From Roseibium denhamense (GTDB taxonomy: Bacteria > Pseudomonadota > Alphaproteobacteria > Rhizobiales > Stappiaceae): DNA of 64,000 bases. Position 1 is the first letter of the stretch. Every line of letters begins with the position of its first letter. Positions 55,896-64,000 of this stretch are shown here, in pieces. Made by a program: the position numbers and the translations under genes. A model generated the notes under the pieces. It was not told the DNA's origin. It saw only the letters and a list, made by a program, of their open reading frames with translations, and made no database searches. The stretch covers positions 1 through 64,000 of the forward strand of contig NZ_SMLZ01000103.1 of the NCBI RefSeq assembly GCF_009711415.1, read 5' to 3'.

Positions 55896-57416
55896 TTACT
55901 GCGTATCGCCCGCGTCCTGTTGATTGCGAACGACCAGATATGACAGAAAGAGATCCAGCATTGCATGGGTTTTCGCTGGAGCGATTTTCTTAAGGCCGCC
56001 GCTTACCACATCCAGGTCGTCTGCCGGAATTGCCCGGGTCAGGCGCAGCATCACGCCATACACCAAGGCACCGGCGGGAATTGCAACGGCCAAGCCTGCG
56101 AGCCCTCCGAGCGCAGACACAATCGCATAAGCGACGAACCCGCACATGGCAGCAGAGGCAACGATAGCGCCGAGTGCGCCTAACGAGCTTTGCAAGCCGA
56201 GCCTGACTTGGCAATGATGGAGCAGGTATACAAACAAGACCAATCCGACACCACCCTTGATCAATGCTGCGCCCGGCCCTCCAAAAAAGGGTGTGATTGC
56301 CAAGTTTAGGGCAACAAGCGCCACCGCGGCCAGGCAGTTAAGAACGAGAAGCCGTTGATCTTGTTCCCAAGCAAGCATGATCGACAATGGTACCGCGGAT
56401 AGCGATTGCGGCAACGTGAATGCGATCAAGAGTACGGACGTCAGCACCGCCGGGCCAAATTCATGCCCAAACACCATTGGTATCAGTTCCGGAACAACGG
56501 CTGCGCCGCCAAAACTGATGGGAGCCAGCAACAAGGCCAGCCCCCGCAAGGCCCGTTCGTAAGATAGTTGAAGTTTTTCGAGAGCTTCACTGTCTTTCAG
56601 ACTACCGTATGTGGGCGTTAATCCTGCGGATAGATAGTCGGACATCTGTGCAATGAGGCTTGGAAACGCCATTGCGACTGCAAAGTATCCAACCTCTGTC
56701 ACTGAAAAGAACACGCCGATAAAAAGCAGTTCAACACGGGTGCGCAAAAAAATGTTCAACAGCGAGGAGAGCCAGTTGTTGAAGCCGTAGCGCTTCATCT
56801 GTGGTGTGACCGCTGTGCTGTCCCATTGCCCGTTTGACAACGCCGTGACCAGTCCAGCGCAGAGCGGAACCTGACGCACAAGGTAACCCACCATTGCCCC
56901 AGGAGCGCCAAAGAAATAGGCGCCCAACGCTGTCGCAGGCAGTTGAAACAAACACCCCAGTGCCGTGGTTTTTGTTGTTTGCGAGTATCGGCCAATACTG
57001 TGATTAATGGAAATCATGAAATGGCCGTGTGCGTAAAACAAGAACACGAACGCGGTTATGAGCCAGACAAGCGAGGTTGTTTGAGATCCGCTGACCGGAT
57101 CGAGGAAGCTGTAGAGAAGAAGTCCGGCAGCGAACAAAATGACCGGCAGCAGGAAGAAGGGATAAACGGTTTTTGAAAAGTTGTATCCTGGTGTGCCATT
57201 GGCATGGTGGCGGCCATTGTAACGCAGAACAATTGCCGGGATGCCTAGGCCGGCAATTGCGTAGCCGCTCATTGCCAGCCAAAAAGCAAAAGCGGTCAGG
57301 CCGGTCCCCTCCGGCCCCAACATCCTCGCTATGATGACTGAACTTGCAAAACCCGCAACAAGCGAGAGGGAGCCTGCCGCACTGACAAACAGGCTGGCGC
57401 TTAAAATCGAGTGCAT
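55896..57416 (-). CDS. Polysaccharide flippase (Wzx/MATE-like)
   Basis: The 506-residue membrane protein has about 12-14 hydrophobic helices and no soluble domain. Its N-terminus, LSLVAGFASSVIIARMLGPEGTG, is the typical start of Wzx/PST flippases that move lipid-linked oligosaccharide across the inner membrane. It lies between the double hydrolase and a GumK-like transferase on the same strand, supporting an exopolysaccharide role. Confidence 0.85.
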   Translation of the reverse strand: MHSILSASLFVSAAGSLSLVAGFASSVIIARMLGPEGTGLTAFAFWLAMSGYAIAGLGIPAIVLRYNGRHHANGTPGYNFSKTVYPFFLLPVILFAAGLLLYSFLDPVSGSQTTSLVWLITAFVFLFYAHGHFMISINHSIGRYSQTTKTTALGCLFQLPATALGAYFFGAPGAMVGYLVRQVPLCAGLVTALSNGQWDSTAVTPQMKRYGFNNWLSSLLNIFLRTRVELLFIGVFFSVTEVGYFAVAMAFPSLIAQMSDYLSAGLTPTYGSLKDSEALEKLQLSYERALRGLALLLAPISFGGAAVVPELIPMVFGHEFGPAVLTSVLLIAFTLPQSLSAVPLSIMLAWEQDQRLLVLNCLAAVALVALNLAITPFFGGPGAALIKGGVGLVLFVYLLHHCQVRLGLQSSLGALGAIVASAAMCGFVAYAIVSALGGLAGLAVAIPAGALVYGVMLRLTRAIPADDLDVVSGGLKKIAPAKTHAMLDLFLSYLVVRNQQDAGDTQ

Positions 57417-57580
57417 TGCAGCGATACCGTTCAGTAAAGTTCAGCGTGAGGCAGCATCTCTGCTAAATCTCTTTATATCCGGAAGATTACAACACGGCAT
57501 TCCGCCGGTTACCTGCCGCAGAGGCAGTCCCGCTAATGGCAATACAGGATTATGTCGGTGTTGGCCACAGGCCTGGAACA

Positions 57581-58684
57581 TCAAGTCCGCTGCCGAGCCA
57601 TCTCGATCACTCTTGCTCCAACGTCACACCAGTCAAGCACGTCGGATTCGCCGTCTTCAAATGGAGTGGACAGAGCGTTTTGGAGTGCGCCAACAATTGA
57701 AGGCGCATCGCCAGGGGTGTATCCGTGCCGTGACGGCCTACCGCCCACCGCAAAATGGGGACATACCGCCGGCAACTTCAAAAACTCGTACTGAGCAAGT
57801 TTAAGGCTCGAATCCGCGAGGTATTCGGTGTTGTCACTGTCGAGATAGGGAGCAATCCCGGCATTTGCGTGTTTCAGATACGGCAGTGTCTCTTCAAATG
57901 GAAGGCGGCCATAAAAGACTATGTTCTTGTGATCAGTTTCGAACTCAGGCGTTCCGATATGATGGAAAACGATGTCCGGGAACGCTGGCGCCGCGGCCTT
58001 GAAAAACGCTTCGTCAAACAACATCGAGCCGACTGTCACGATGTTCCGTTCAGCTGTGAATGGGGACGGCGTGGTGTGTTTGAACCTGGATTTTAGGATG
58101 CCCTGAGGAAGATAGACGATAGGACGCTCCAGATACTCAAGATGTGGAGCCATGGGTCGCGAAATGACGGCCACAGTATCGAGTTTCTTGCGGTCCTTGA
58201 AAAGCTGCCGTGCGATGTAGGGATGGGCATCGATTGTCTCCAGAAGATCAGATGCCAGGTACACGATTGTTGCCTTCGGGGCATGCCGGCGCGCCCGGCC
58301 GGCAAGTGTCGCACTCACCCCGGATTGGACAACAATCAAATCAGCTTCCCGGCAGGCTTGGTCGAGCGCTTTGCATGGAGACCTGATCCACCACCGGAAG
58401 AGAAAATTCGTAAGCCGCTTGTATCTGCCCAAACCCTTGCCAAAAGGATGGATGGGAGATTGCCACAAGTAACAGTCGATATTGTCCACGGTCTCCCAGC
58501 GGTTTGCCTTGCCATAAAGAGGTTTTCGATGATCTTCGGCGATCATGGACAAGGGGCTGAAACCGACAGAAACGAAACGCACCTTATGCCCGAGATTACG
58601 AACGGCATCCGCGATAAAATGGATCCCCGCTTTCCATCCCGTTCTGTAGTCGTGGCGGCTAATGAAAACGATGTTAAGGGTCAT
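57581..58684 (-). CDS. GumK-like glucuronosyltransferase (GT70)
   Basis: The 367-residue GT-B protein begins NIVFISRHDYRTGWKAGIHFI, close to the GumK start, and has IVVQSGVSATLAGR, VYLASDLLETI, VTVGSMLFDEAFF and FYGRLPFEETLPYLKHANAGI. GumK adds glucuronic acid from UDP-GlcA to a mannose in xanthan. Glucuronic acid transfer here is inferred from the family. It is the first gene of a minus-strand unit ahead of the flippase. Confidence 0.85.
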   Translation of the reverse strand: MTLNIVFISRHDYRTGWKAGIHFIADAVRNLGHKVRFVSVGFSPLSMIAEDHRKPLYGKANRWETVDNIDCYLWQSPIHPFGKGLGRYKRLTNFLFRWWIRSPCKALDQACREADLIVVQSGVSATLAGRARRHAPKATIVYLASDLLETIDAHPYIARQLFKDRKKLDTVAVISRPMAPHLEYLERPIVYLPQGILKSRFKHTTPSPFTAERNIVTVGSMLFDEAFFKAAAPAFPDIVFHHIGTPEFETDHKNIVFYGRLPFEETLPYLKHANAGIAPYLDSDNTEYLADSSLKLAQYEFLKLPAVCPHFAVGGRPSRHGYTPGDAPSIVGALQNALSTPFEDGESDVLDWCDVGARVIEMARQRT

Positions 58685-59138
58685 TGGTAATGTTTTTTGA
58701 TCTGGTCAAATTGGGACGTGAAAGTTAAACGGCTTAAAGACAGAGCTATAAAGCAATGAAAAAACACCTGAAAGAATGCGCTCTTGCGTTTTGCGGAGTG
58801 GTATCACTGTTGAAAGGCAATCTTGATCAAAGGTGGGTAGTCTTGGTTGAACTTATACACTAAAACATCTTTGAGTTAAGAGCGATCTAAATCAAACCCA
58901 AAAAGGGTGCCCGGCCGATTGAGAAAGCCTCGTGCGTACCGGACAGCTTCGGCTTGGCGCCAAGACCCGTTGTAGGAGTTCACCGGACAGAGAGCGCGGT
59001 GTTTAAAACACTGTCGAAACAGGTTCAGGTTAATGAAGGCGGGCTAATACGCCGGTAACGAAGTCTAACCGAATATAAGAGCAGATAGTTTGCCCGGATG
59101 CCGGGACAGCTCGCCGGATAGAAGGACACCGGAACGAC
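58685..59138. other. Long divergent spacer of the polysaccharide locus
   Basis: This 454-base region between divergent genes contains no supported gene. The left half is AT-rich. A small palindrome GTGTTT-A-AAACAC lies at 58999-59011 and may be a regulator site. I see no confident sigma-70 pair. The promoters for both the GumK-like unit and the cupin unit must lie here. Confidence 0.5.
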
Positions 59139-59576
59139 ATGAATGACGGTTCACAAGCTCAACGGGGACTGCTGACCGTTGGACACCTCGACAAGGAGGC
59201 GTTGCAGCCCTCACCGATCCAGAAAGAGTGGATCCTGGAAGGCGCACCGGAAGCTAGAAGCCGGAATCTGTCCAGGATCGGTGATGACTGGACGGTCGTC
59301 GATCATTGGTCTTGCACTGCCGGCAAATTCCGCTGGCACTACTTCTTCGATGAAACTGTCATGTTCCTGGAAGGGGAGGCGTTCATTACGGATGAAAACG
59401 GTGTGGAGTACCACGCGGTGCCGGGAACGACCTTGTCCTTCAAGGATGGCAGCAGCGCTGTTTGGGTGGTTCCGGAATACATCCGGAAAGTCGCGTTCAA
59501 CCAAAAATCGGTCCCAACCTACCTGCATTTGATGTGCCGGGCGGCAAACAAGTTGCATCGTATGGTGTTCCGGTAG
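59139..59576 (+). CDS. Cupin-domain protein
   Basis: The 145-residue protein has one cupin barrel (about 35-125): WTVVDHWSCTAGKFRWHYFFDE, FLEGEAFITDENG and VPGTTLSFKDGSSAVWVVPEYIRKVAF. It resembles the EutQ/DUF861-like branch, and histidines at WHYFFDE could hold metal. In a polysaccharide locus it may modify or bind a sugar, but nothing shows this directly. It is the first gene of the plus-strand unit. Confidence 0.75.
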   Translation: MNDGSQAQRGLLTVGHLDKEALQPSPIQKEWILEGAPEARSRNLSRIGDDWTVVDHWSCTAGKFRWHYFFDETVMFLEGEAFITDENGVEYHAVPGTTLSFKDGSSAVWVVPEYIRKVAFNQKSVPTYLHLMCRAANKLHRMVFR

Positions 59577-59594
59577 TCAGTCATCACATGCCGA

Positions 59595-60809
59595 ATGGAG
59601 ACGATCGGCGCGAGTAAGTTCAGGAAGCCACTCGATTTTATGCCCCTATCTTCAGCCTCACGGCCAGTACCTGATGGATCAATGGACTTGACCAAGTGTC
59701 ACCTGGTTCACGTTGTGCGCCAGTACGCGCCCGGCGTCGGCGGACTGGAAGACTTTGTCCGCAATCTGACAGAGGCCCAGAAGGGGCGTTTCAAGAGCGT
59801 ATCAGTCGTGACGCTCGACCGCGTGTTCTCCGATTGGGAAAATCAGTTGCCCGCCAGCGAAGTTATTGACGGGACATCGGTTTACCGTCTGCCTTTTCAT
59901 GGCAGCCGTCGTTATCCGATCGCGCCACGTATTCTCAAAGCGATTGGTTCTGCGGATCTGGTGCATGTACATGCAATTGATTTCTTTTATGATTTTCTGT
60001 CTTTGTCGCGCCTTTGGCACCGCAAGCCTCTGGTTGCAACGACCCATGGCGGCTTCTTCCATACGGATAAGTACCGCCTGTTGAAGAAGGTCTGGTTCAA
60101 ATCCTTGACGAGGCTCTCAGCGGCCGGATACCGCCGGATTGCGTGTTGCAGCCAGAGTGATCTGGCCCTTTTTCAGGAAATCGCCCCTCTGAAAGCCACA
60201 TTGATTGAAAACGGGGTTGATCTGCAAAAGTTTGCGGAAGCCAGCTCTCAAGATCCGCGCAAGCACATCGTCACAATCGGCCGGTTCTCAAACAATAAGC
60301 GGCTCGGCCGTCTACTTGATGCGGTCAAGGTCCTGGTCGAACGCGATCCGGACTGGAAACTCGATGTGATCGGGGTGGCTTCGGATTGGAGTGTCCAAAC
60401 GGTTTTGGACGAAGTGTCATCCCGAGGTCTCACGGATCATGTGTCGGTGCTTGCCGGGCTTGAGAACGCGGAAATCAAGACAAGGCTTTCCAGATCGAGC
60501 TTGTTTGCAAGTGCATCGGATTACGAGGGCTTTGGACTGGTTCTCATCGAGGCTCTGAGCGCGGGGCTCTTGCCGGTCGTCCACCCGAATGAGGCGTACA
60601 AGTCCTTGGCAGCCGAGCATCAGATGGTCCGGCTGGCGGATTATGCCTCCGCGCAAGATGCAGCAGATGCATTTGAGGAAACGCTGGCAAAGCTTCAGCA
60701 GGAGCCGTCTTTACGGGAAAATGCGATGGCGTCCGCCCAGATACATGGCTGGGACCGGTGCCGGGACCTCTATGACCAGATGTACCGGGACGCGTTGTCT
60801 GTTACGTGA
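59595..60809 (+). CDS. Glycosyltransferase family 4
   Basis: The protein of about 404 residues has VVRQYAPGVGGLEDFVRNL (acceptor domain, residues about 36-54), TIGRFSNNKRLGRLLDAV (about 224) and the donor motif SDYEGFGLVLIEALSAGL (E-x7-E, about 310). ATGs at 59640 and 59682 are possible later starts; the conserved part begins at about residue 32. It should extend or start a lipid-linked repeat unit with the GumK-like enzyme. Confidence 0.85.
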   Translation: METIGASKFRKPLDFMPLSSASRPVPDGSMDLTKCHLVHVVRQYAPGVGGLEDFVRNLTEAQKGRFKSVSVVTLDRVFSDWENQLPASEVIDGTSVYRLPFHGSRRYPIAPRILKAIGSADLVHVHAIDFFYDFLSLSRLWHRKPLVATTHGGFFHTDKYRLLKKVWFKSLTRLSAAGYRRIACCSQSDLALFQEIAPLKATLIENGVDLQKFAEASSQDPRKHIVTIGRFSNNKRLGRLLDAVKVLVERDPDWKLDVIGVASDWSVQTVLDEVSSRGLTDHVSVLAGLENAEIKTRLSRSSLFASASDYEGFGLVLIEALSAGLLPVVHPNEAYKSLAAEHQMVRLADYASAQDAADAFEETLAKLQQEPSLRENAMASAQIHGWDRCRDLYDQMYRDALSVT

Positions 60810-61012
60810 AGTTTGCCGCGCTGGCTGCAGCTTTTTTGCCTTGGCGCTTTTGCCCCGGATCGTACAATTGATGAGCACGGCCAAATCCGTTGAAATCTTA
60901 AATTCCGGACAGGGTTTGGTGATTATTCATGTCCTGAAACCCTATAGGATGTCGATACTGAAGGTTACATGCACCAGGCATGGCCTTTTGACGATCTGAA
61001 GGATGGCAGCAG

Positions 61013-62299
61013 GTGCATCCAATGCACATGGAAAATCAGGCGGGACAGCCTCGCGGAATGGATCGCAGGGGCGATGTCGGCTGGCCGGTGCTTGCGCTGG
61101 TACTGGCTGCGATCACGTTCAATGGCTTTCTCGCGATCATCAACGCCCATGTGACCACGTTGGGGTTTTGGGACGTCGCGGCAGCAGAGATTTTTATTCT
61201 CTTTCTGGGTCTTCTGGTGATCTTGGTAAAAGGCATCCGCGCCGGACAGGTCGCAGTCTTCTTGTTCTTGATCTTCACCCTGGGCATGGCAGCCTATGTG
61301 ACCCTAATCAACAAGCAGCTTTATATCGATTACTTCCGTAACATACTGATCCTGAGCATTTTTTGCATGCTTGGCTATTACGTCAATGCAGCAACCTTGA
61401 AGAAGGTTGTCCTTTGGAGCGTGTCGATTGTGTTTGGGGTGTTGATGTTGGAGGTCTTCTACCTCAATCAATATGGCGACTTGTTCTATCCGGCAAAATA
61501 CTTTGAAGACACGCGCGGGCTAGAGCAGATTTCTCTGGATGGTACCAAACTGTTTCAGAATGCGCAGCGGGTGCCTGGACGCTTCACATTCGGCATCATC
61601 AATCACCGGTCCTCTTCCATTTTTCTGGAGCAGGTGTCGAATGCAAATTTCTCCGGCGTTCTGATGATCTATCTCATCGCCTTGTGGAAACGCTTCTCGG
61701 CTATGCAGCTCGGTTTCATCCTGGCGACCATCATTCTGATCATTCTCACGAATGATACGCGGACGATGATCCTGTTCTCGGTGATTTGCCTTACCGGCTA
61801 CTTTGTATTTCCCAAGCTGCCAAGGCTGTTCGCCCTGATGGTCATGCCGCTGGTCTTGATCGCCGGTGGAATGATTTACCTGCTGATGCCTGACGCTGTC
61901 GGGGACAACATCCCGGGACGGATTGTTCTTACGATTACCAAGTTCGGCGAATTGAGCCTTCCGGATGTGCTCGGCTTTGCTGCAGAGACTGCCCCCGCGC
62001 AGGCGGATAGCGGCTACATCTATGTTATCGTGATTGGCACGATCTTCAGTCTGATCCTCCTGTGGTTGTTCGTGAGCTTTTATCCAAGGTGCGGATCGGC
62101 GGCCGAGCGGCGGTATGCGCATGCCTTGTCCATTTTTATCTTTATGAACTTGCTCATTGGCGGTACCGCAATCTTCTCGATCAAGATTGCAGCGTTGCTT
62201 TGGCTGCTTGCAGGTCATCTTGCCCGGGGCGAAACCGTGTCTGAAAATGCCGAAACAGAAGAAATGCGGCACCTGAACCACCCTATTCCAGCCCGCTAG
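61013..62299 (+). CDS. O-antigen ligase/polymerase-like membrane protein (Wzy candidate)
   Basis: The 428-residue protein has about 10-11 membrane helices (from VLALVLAAITFNGFLAII) and one long external loop (about 145-215) rich in charged residues, the pattern of Wzy polymerases and WaaL ligases. No sequence signature separates the two. Location beside a Wzx-like flippase and glycosyltransferases favours polymerase. The start at 61013 is followed by other ATGs (61025 and 61058), so the exact N-terminus is uncertain. Confidence 0.75.
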   Translation: MHPMHMENQAGQPRGMDRRGDVGWPVLALVLAAITFNGFLAIINAHVTTLGFWDVAAAEIFILFLGLLVILVKGIRAGQVAVFLFLIFTLGMAAYVTLINKQLYIDYFRNILILSIFCMLGYYVNAATLKKVVLWSVSIVFGVLMLEVFYLNQYGDLFYPAKYFEDTRGLEQISLDGTKLFQNAQRVPGRFTFGIINHRSSSIFLEQVSNANFSGVLMIYLIALWKRFSAMQLGFILATIILIILTNDTRTMILFSVICLTGYFVFPKLPRLFALMVMPLVLIAGGMIYLLMPDAVGDNIPGRIVLTITKFGELSLPDVLGFAAETAPAQADSGYIYVIVIGTIFSLILLWLFVSFYPRCGSAAERRYAHALSIFIFMNLLIGGTAIFSIKIAALLWLLAGHLARGETVSENAETEEMRHLNHPIPAR

Positions 62300-62303
62300 G
62301 CGA

Positions 62304-63350
62304 ATGATGCTCATCCAACTTCAATACGCCCGTGCCATTGCTGCCCTGCTCGTTGTGTACTTCCACAGCGTCTTGCAAATGACCAATATCGACCCCGAAC
62401 TGGACATCTCCGGGATGCTTTTCGGAGAAGCCGGCGTCGATCTGTTTTTCGTCATCAGCGGGTTTGTCATGTGGTACACGACGGCCGGGCGTCCTTCAGA
62501 CCCGCGGACGTTCCTGCGCCGCCGCGTCGAACGCATTGTGCCGCTCTACTGGTTTTTTACCTTGGCAGCTGCTGCGGTCGCGTTTGCAGCGCCCAGTTTG
62601 CTGAAATCCACCCAGTTCGATCTGCAGCATCTTGTTGCATCGCTTCTGTTCTTGCCATGGCCAAATCCTTCATTGACCAGCGGTGAGATCTTGCGGCCAG
62701 TTGTTATTCCCGGATGGACCCTCAACTTCGAAATGTATTTCTACCTCTTGTTTGCCGTGACATTGTTCATGGCGGAACGATACCGGATTGCTGCGCTTGC
62801 AGGGCTCATGACTCTTGCCGTGATAGTGGTCCATACCGCCGCACCGGAGGGATCACCGGTCCGCTTTTACGGCGACCTCATTGTGTATGAGTTTTTGGCG
62901 GGCGTTTGCCTGGCACATCTTTATTTGCGCGGCCGGCTGATGAGCCAAGGTATTAGTGTTGCCATAGGTCTGGCTGCCGCGCTGCTGCTCATCATCATGG
63001 ACAATGCATCGCCGGATCTGCCGCACGTTCTGGTGATCGGTGTTCCGGCCATGATCGTGATTTACGCCTTGATATCAATTGATTTCAGCAAATTGCCGGA
63101 GTGGCGGTTTCTGCATCTTCTCGGAGATGCCTCCTATAGCCTTTACCTGTCTCATGTCTTCGTTCTGGCCGCGCTCAGGACTGTTGTTGTCAAAGTGGTT
63201 CCAGAACCCATGCAAGACCCATTCGTTTTTCTTGGGCTTTGCATTGTGGCATCTGTTGTCGTGGCCATTTTCATGTACCACTTGTTCGAGAAACCAGTGG
63301 CTGAGTTCTTCCGGCGGCGGCGCAGCGCATGGTTTGAAGCGCAGTCCTGA
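62304..63350 (+). CDS. Acyltransferase family 3 protein
   Basis: The 348-residue membrane acyltransferase has QYARAIAALLVVYFHS (catalytic histidine, about residue 21), GEAGVDLFFVISGFVM, RRRVERIVPLYW (R-x-R signature) and a C-terminal LLGDASYSLYLSHVF. The family acetylates or succinylates polysaccharide sugars. It begins five bases after the polymerase-like gene. Confidence 0.9.
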   Translation: MMLIQLQYARAIAALLVVYFHSVLQMTNIDPELDISGMLFGEAGVDLFFVISGFVMWYTTAGRPSDPRTFLRRRVERIVPLYWFFTLAAAAVAFAAPSLLKSTQFDLQHLVASLLFLPWPNPSLTSGEILRPVVIPGWTLNFEMYFYLLFAVTLFMAERYRIAALAGLMTLAVIVVHTAAPEGSPVRFYGDLIVYEFLAGVCLAHLYLRGRLMSQGISVAIGLAAALLLIIMDNASPDLPHVLVIGVPAMIVIYALISIDFSKLPEWRFLHLLGDASYSLYLSHVFVLAALRTVVVKVVPEPMQDPFVFLGLCIVASVVVAIFMYHLFEKPVAEFFRRRRSAWFEAQS

Positions 63351-63380
63351 CCCTTCACGCGGACACGGTAGGAGACCGAT

Positions 63381-64000
63381 ATGGTCGTTCGGCTGGCGAT
63401 TAAAAATCCGAGACTTTTGACGACGGGCATTGCCAAAGCCCTGGTGATTTCAGCCTGTGCCTTTGCCGTTCCCTATCAAGCGGCCGCATCGGTTTGCCTG
63501 AAGGGAGTTAACTTGTCCGGCGCTGAATATGGTGACAGGGACGGTGTATACGGCACCAACTACAGGTATCCGAGCGAAGCGACCATAAGGTATTTCGCGG
63601 ATCAAGGCATGAATGTAGTCCGGCTTCCGTTCCGCTGGGCGCGGCTTCAACGTGTTCCGGGTATGCCCTTGGATGAGCAGGAACTGGCCCGGTTGAAAGC
63701 ATCTGTCGACCTGATCCGCGCCAACGGTATGTCCATTGTTCTGGACCCCCATGACTTCGGTTACTATGAGGACCGGCAGATCGGCAGTCAGGATTTTCCC
63801 GCCCGGTTTTTCGCGGACTTCTGGGTCCGGCTAGCCATTGAGTTTTCCGATCAGGACGATGTTGCATTCGGATTAATGAACGAGCCGTATGACATCCAGA
63901 ATTCCGTTTGGCTGGCAGCGGCCAATCAAGCAATCGCGGGGATCAGGGCAACCGGGGCAGAGAACCTCATACTTGTTCCTGGAACCAACTGGAGCGGTAT
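63381..64000 (+). CDS. Glycoside hydrolase family 5 (endoglucanase-like), partial
   Basis: The open frame starts at ATG 63381 behind GGAG and runs off the right edge (about 206 residues visible). A signal peptide (ITGIAKALVISACAFAVPYQAAA-type, about 1-35) is followed by CLKGVNLSGAEYG, DQGMNVVRLPFRWARLQ, IVLDPHDFGY and the acid/base glutamate in FGLMNEPYDI (about residue 170). The nucleophile lies beyond the edge. Polysaccharide loci commonly encode such a secreted glycanase that trims the product. Confidence 0.85.
   Translation, partial: MVVRLAIKNPRLLTTGIAKALVISACAFAVPYQAAASVCLKGVNLSGAEYGDRDGVYGTNYRYPSEATIRYFADQGMNVVRLPFRWARLQRVPGMPLDEQELARLKASVDLIRANGMSIVLDPHDFGYYEDRQIGSQDFPARFFADFWVRLAIEFSDQDDVAFGLMNEPYDIQNSVWLAAANQAIAGIRATGAENLILVPGTNWSG

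Noticed and set aside
61520-62314. 264-residue minus-strand frame across the polymerase-like gene
   Set aside because: It is rich in polar residues as the mirror of a membrane protein and lacks its own start site.

Overview
The window reads as chromosomal DNA of an alphaproteobacterium of the order Hyphomicrobiales (Rhizobiales), most likely from the Roseibium/Labrenzia/Stappia group. The reasons are the gene orders rplU-rpmA-(GNAT)-obgE-proB-proA-nadD-rsfS-rlmH-envC-like-ctpA-deacetylase-rppH and lptC-lptA-lptB-rpoN-hpf-ptsN, an L21 protein with a C-terminal helix-hairpin-helix extension, and a bacterial NDUFA9-like protein. The genus is an inference. Base composition is moderately GC-rich throughout, with AT-rich spacers at 1230-1330, 48780-48960 and 58685-58900.

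Layout. 1-721: two minus-strand DNA-binding genes (one cut by the window edge) beside a tRNA-Ser, resembling the end of an integrated element. 1398-3607: two tandem paralogues of an unrecognised beta-repeat protein. 3608-17975: a long plus-strand housekeeping run covering ribosomal proteins, four tandem acetyltransferases, Obg GTPase, proline and NAD synthesis, ribosome silencing and rRNA methylation, cell-envelope proteases and RNA pyrophosphohydrolase. 18099-22540: a two-gene NAD-linked molybdenum formate dehydrogenase. 22615-31598: mixed genes (a large secreted unknown, queuosine synthesis, GST, undecaprenyl-diphosphatase, WYL regulator, DUF1127, MFS exporter, NDUFA9-like). 31773-38248: tRNA-Leu, an orphan ABC ATPase, an AtzG/AtzE-type amidase pair, a copper ATPase with its CueR regulator, and an RNase D-like exonuclease. 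38306-43424: LPS transport, sigma-54, hibernation factor and EIIA-Ntr. 43520-45349: OpgH glucan synthase.

45451-64000 is the accessory-looking part. First comes a four-gene operon with a dehydrogenase-like protein, a PTPS/QueD-fold protein that has lost its catalytic residues, a glycosyltransferase and a methyltransferase. Next comes a carrier-protein operon (carrier protein, acyl-CoA dehydrogenase-like flavoprotein, DUF1839, GH2 beta-mannosidase-like). Then an exopolysaccharide locus (double alpha/beta-hydrolase, flippase, GumK-like transferase, cupin, GT4 transferase, polymerase-like membrane protein, acyltransferase 3, GH5 glycanase running off the right edge).

The two strongest candidates for undescribed biology are the degenerate-PTPS operon (45451-48750) and the carrier-protein operon (49001-54020). 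Starts were chosen from Shine-Dalgarno spacing, overlap with the upstream stop and family length. All family assignments are by eye, without database searches.
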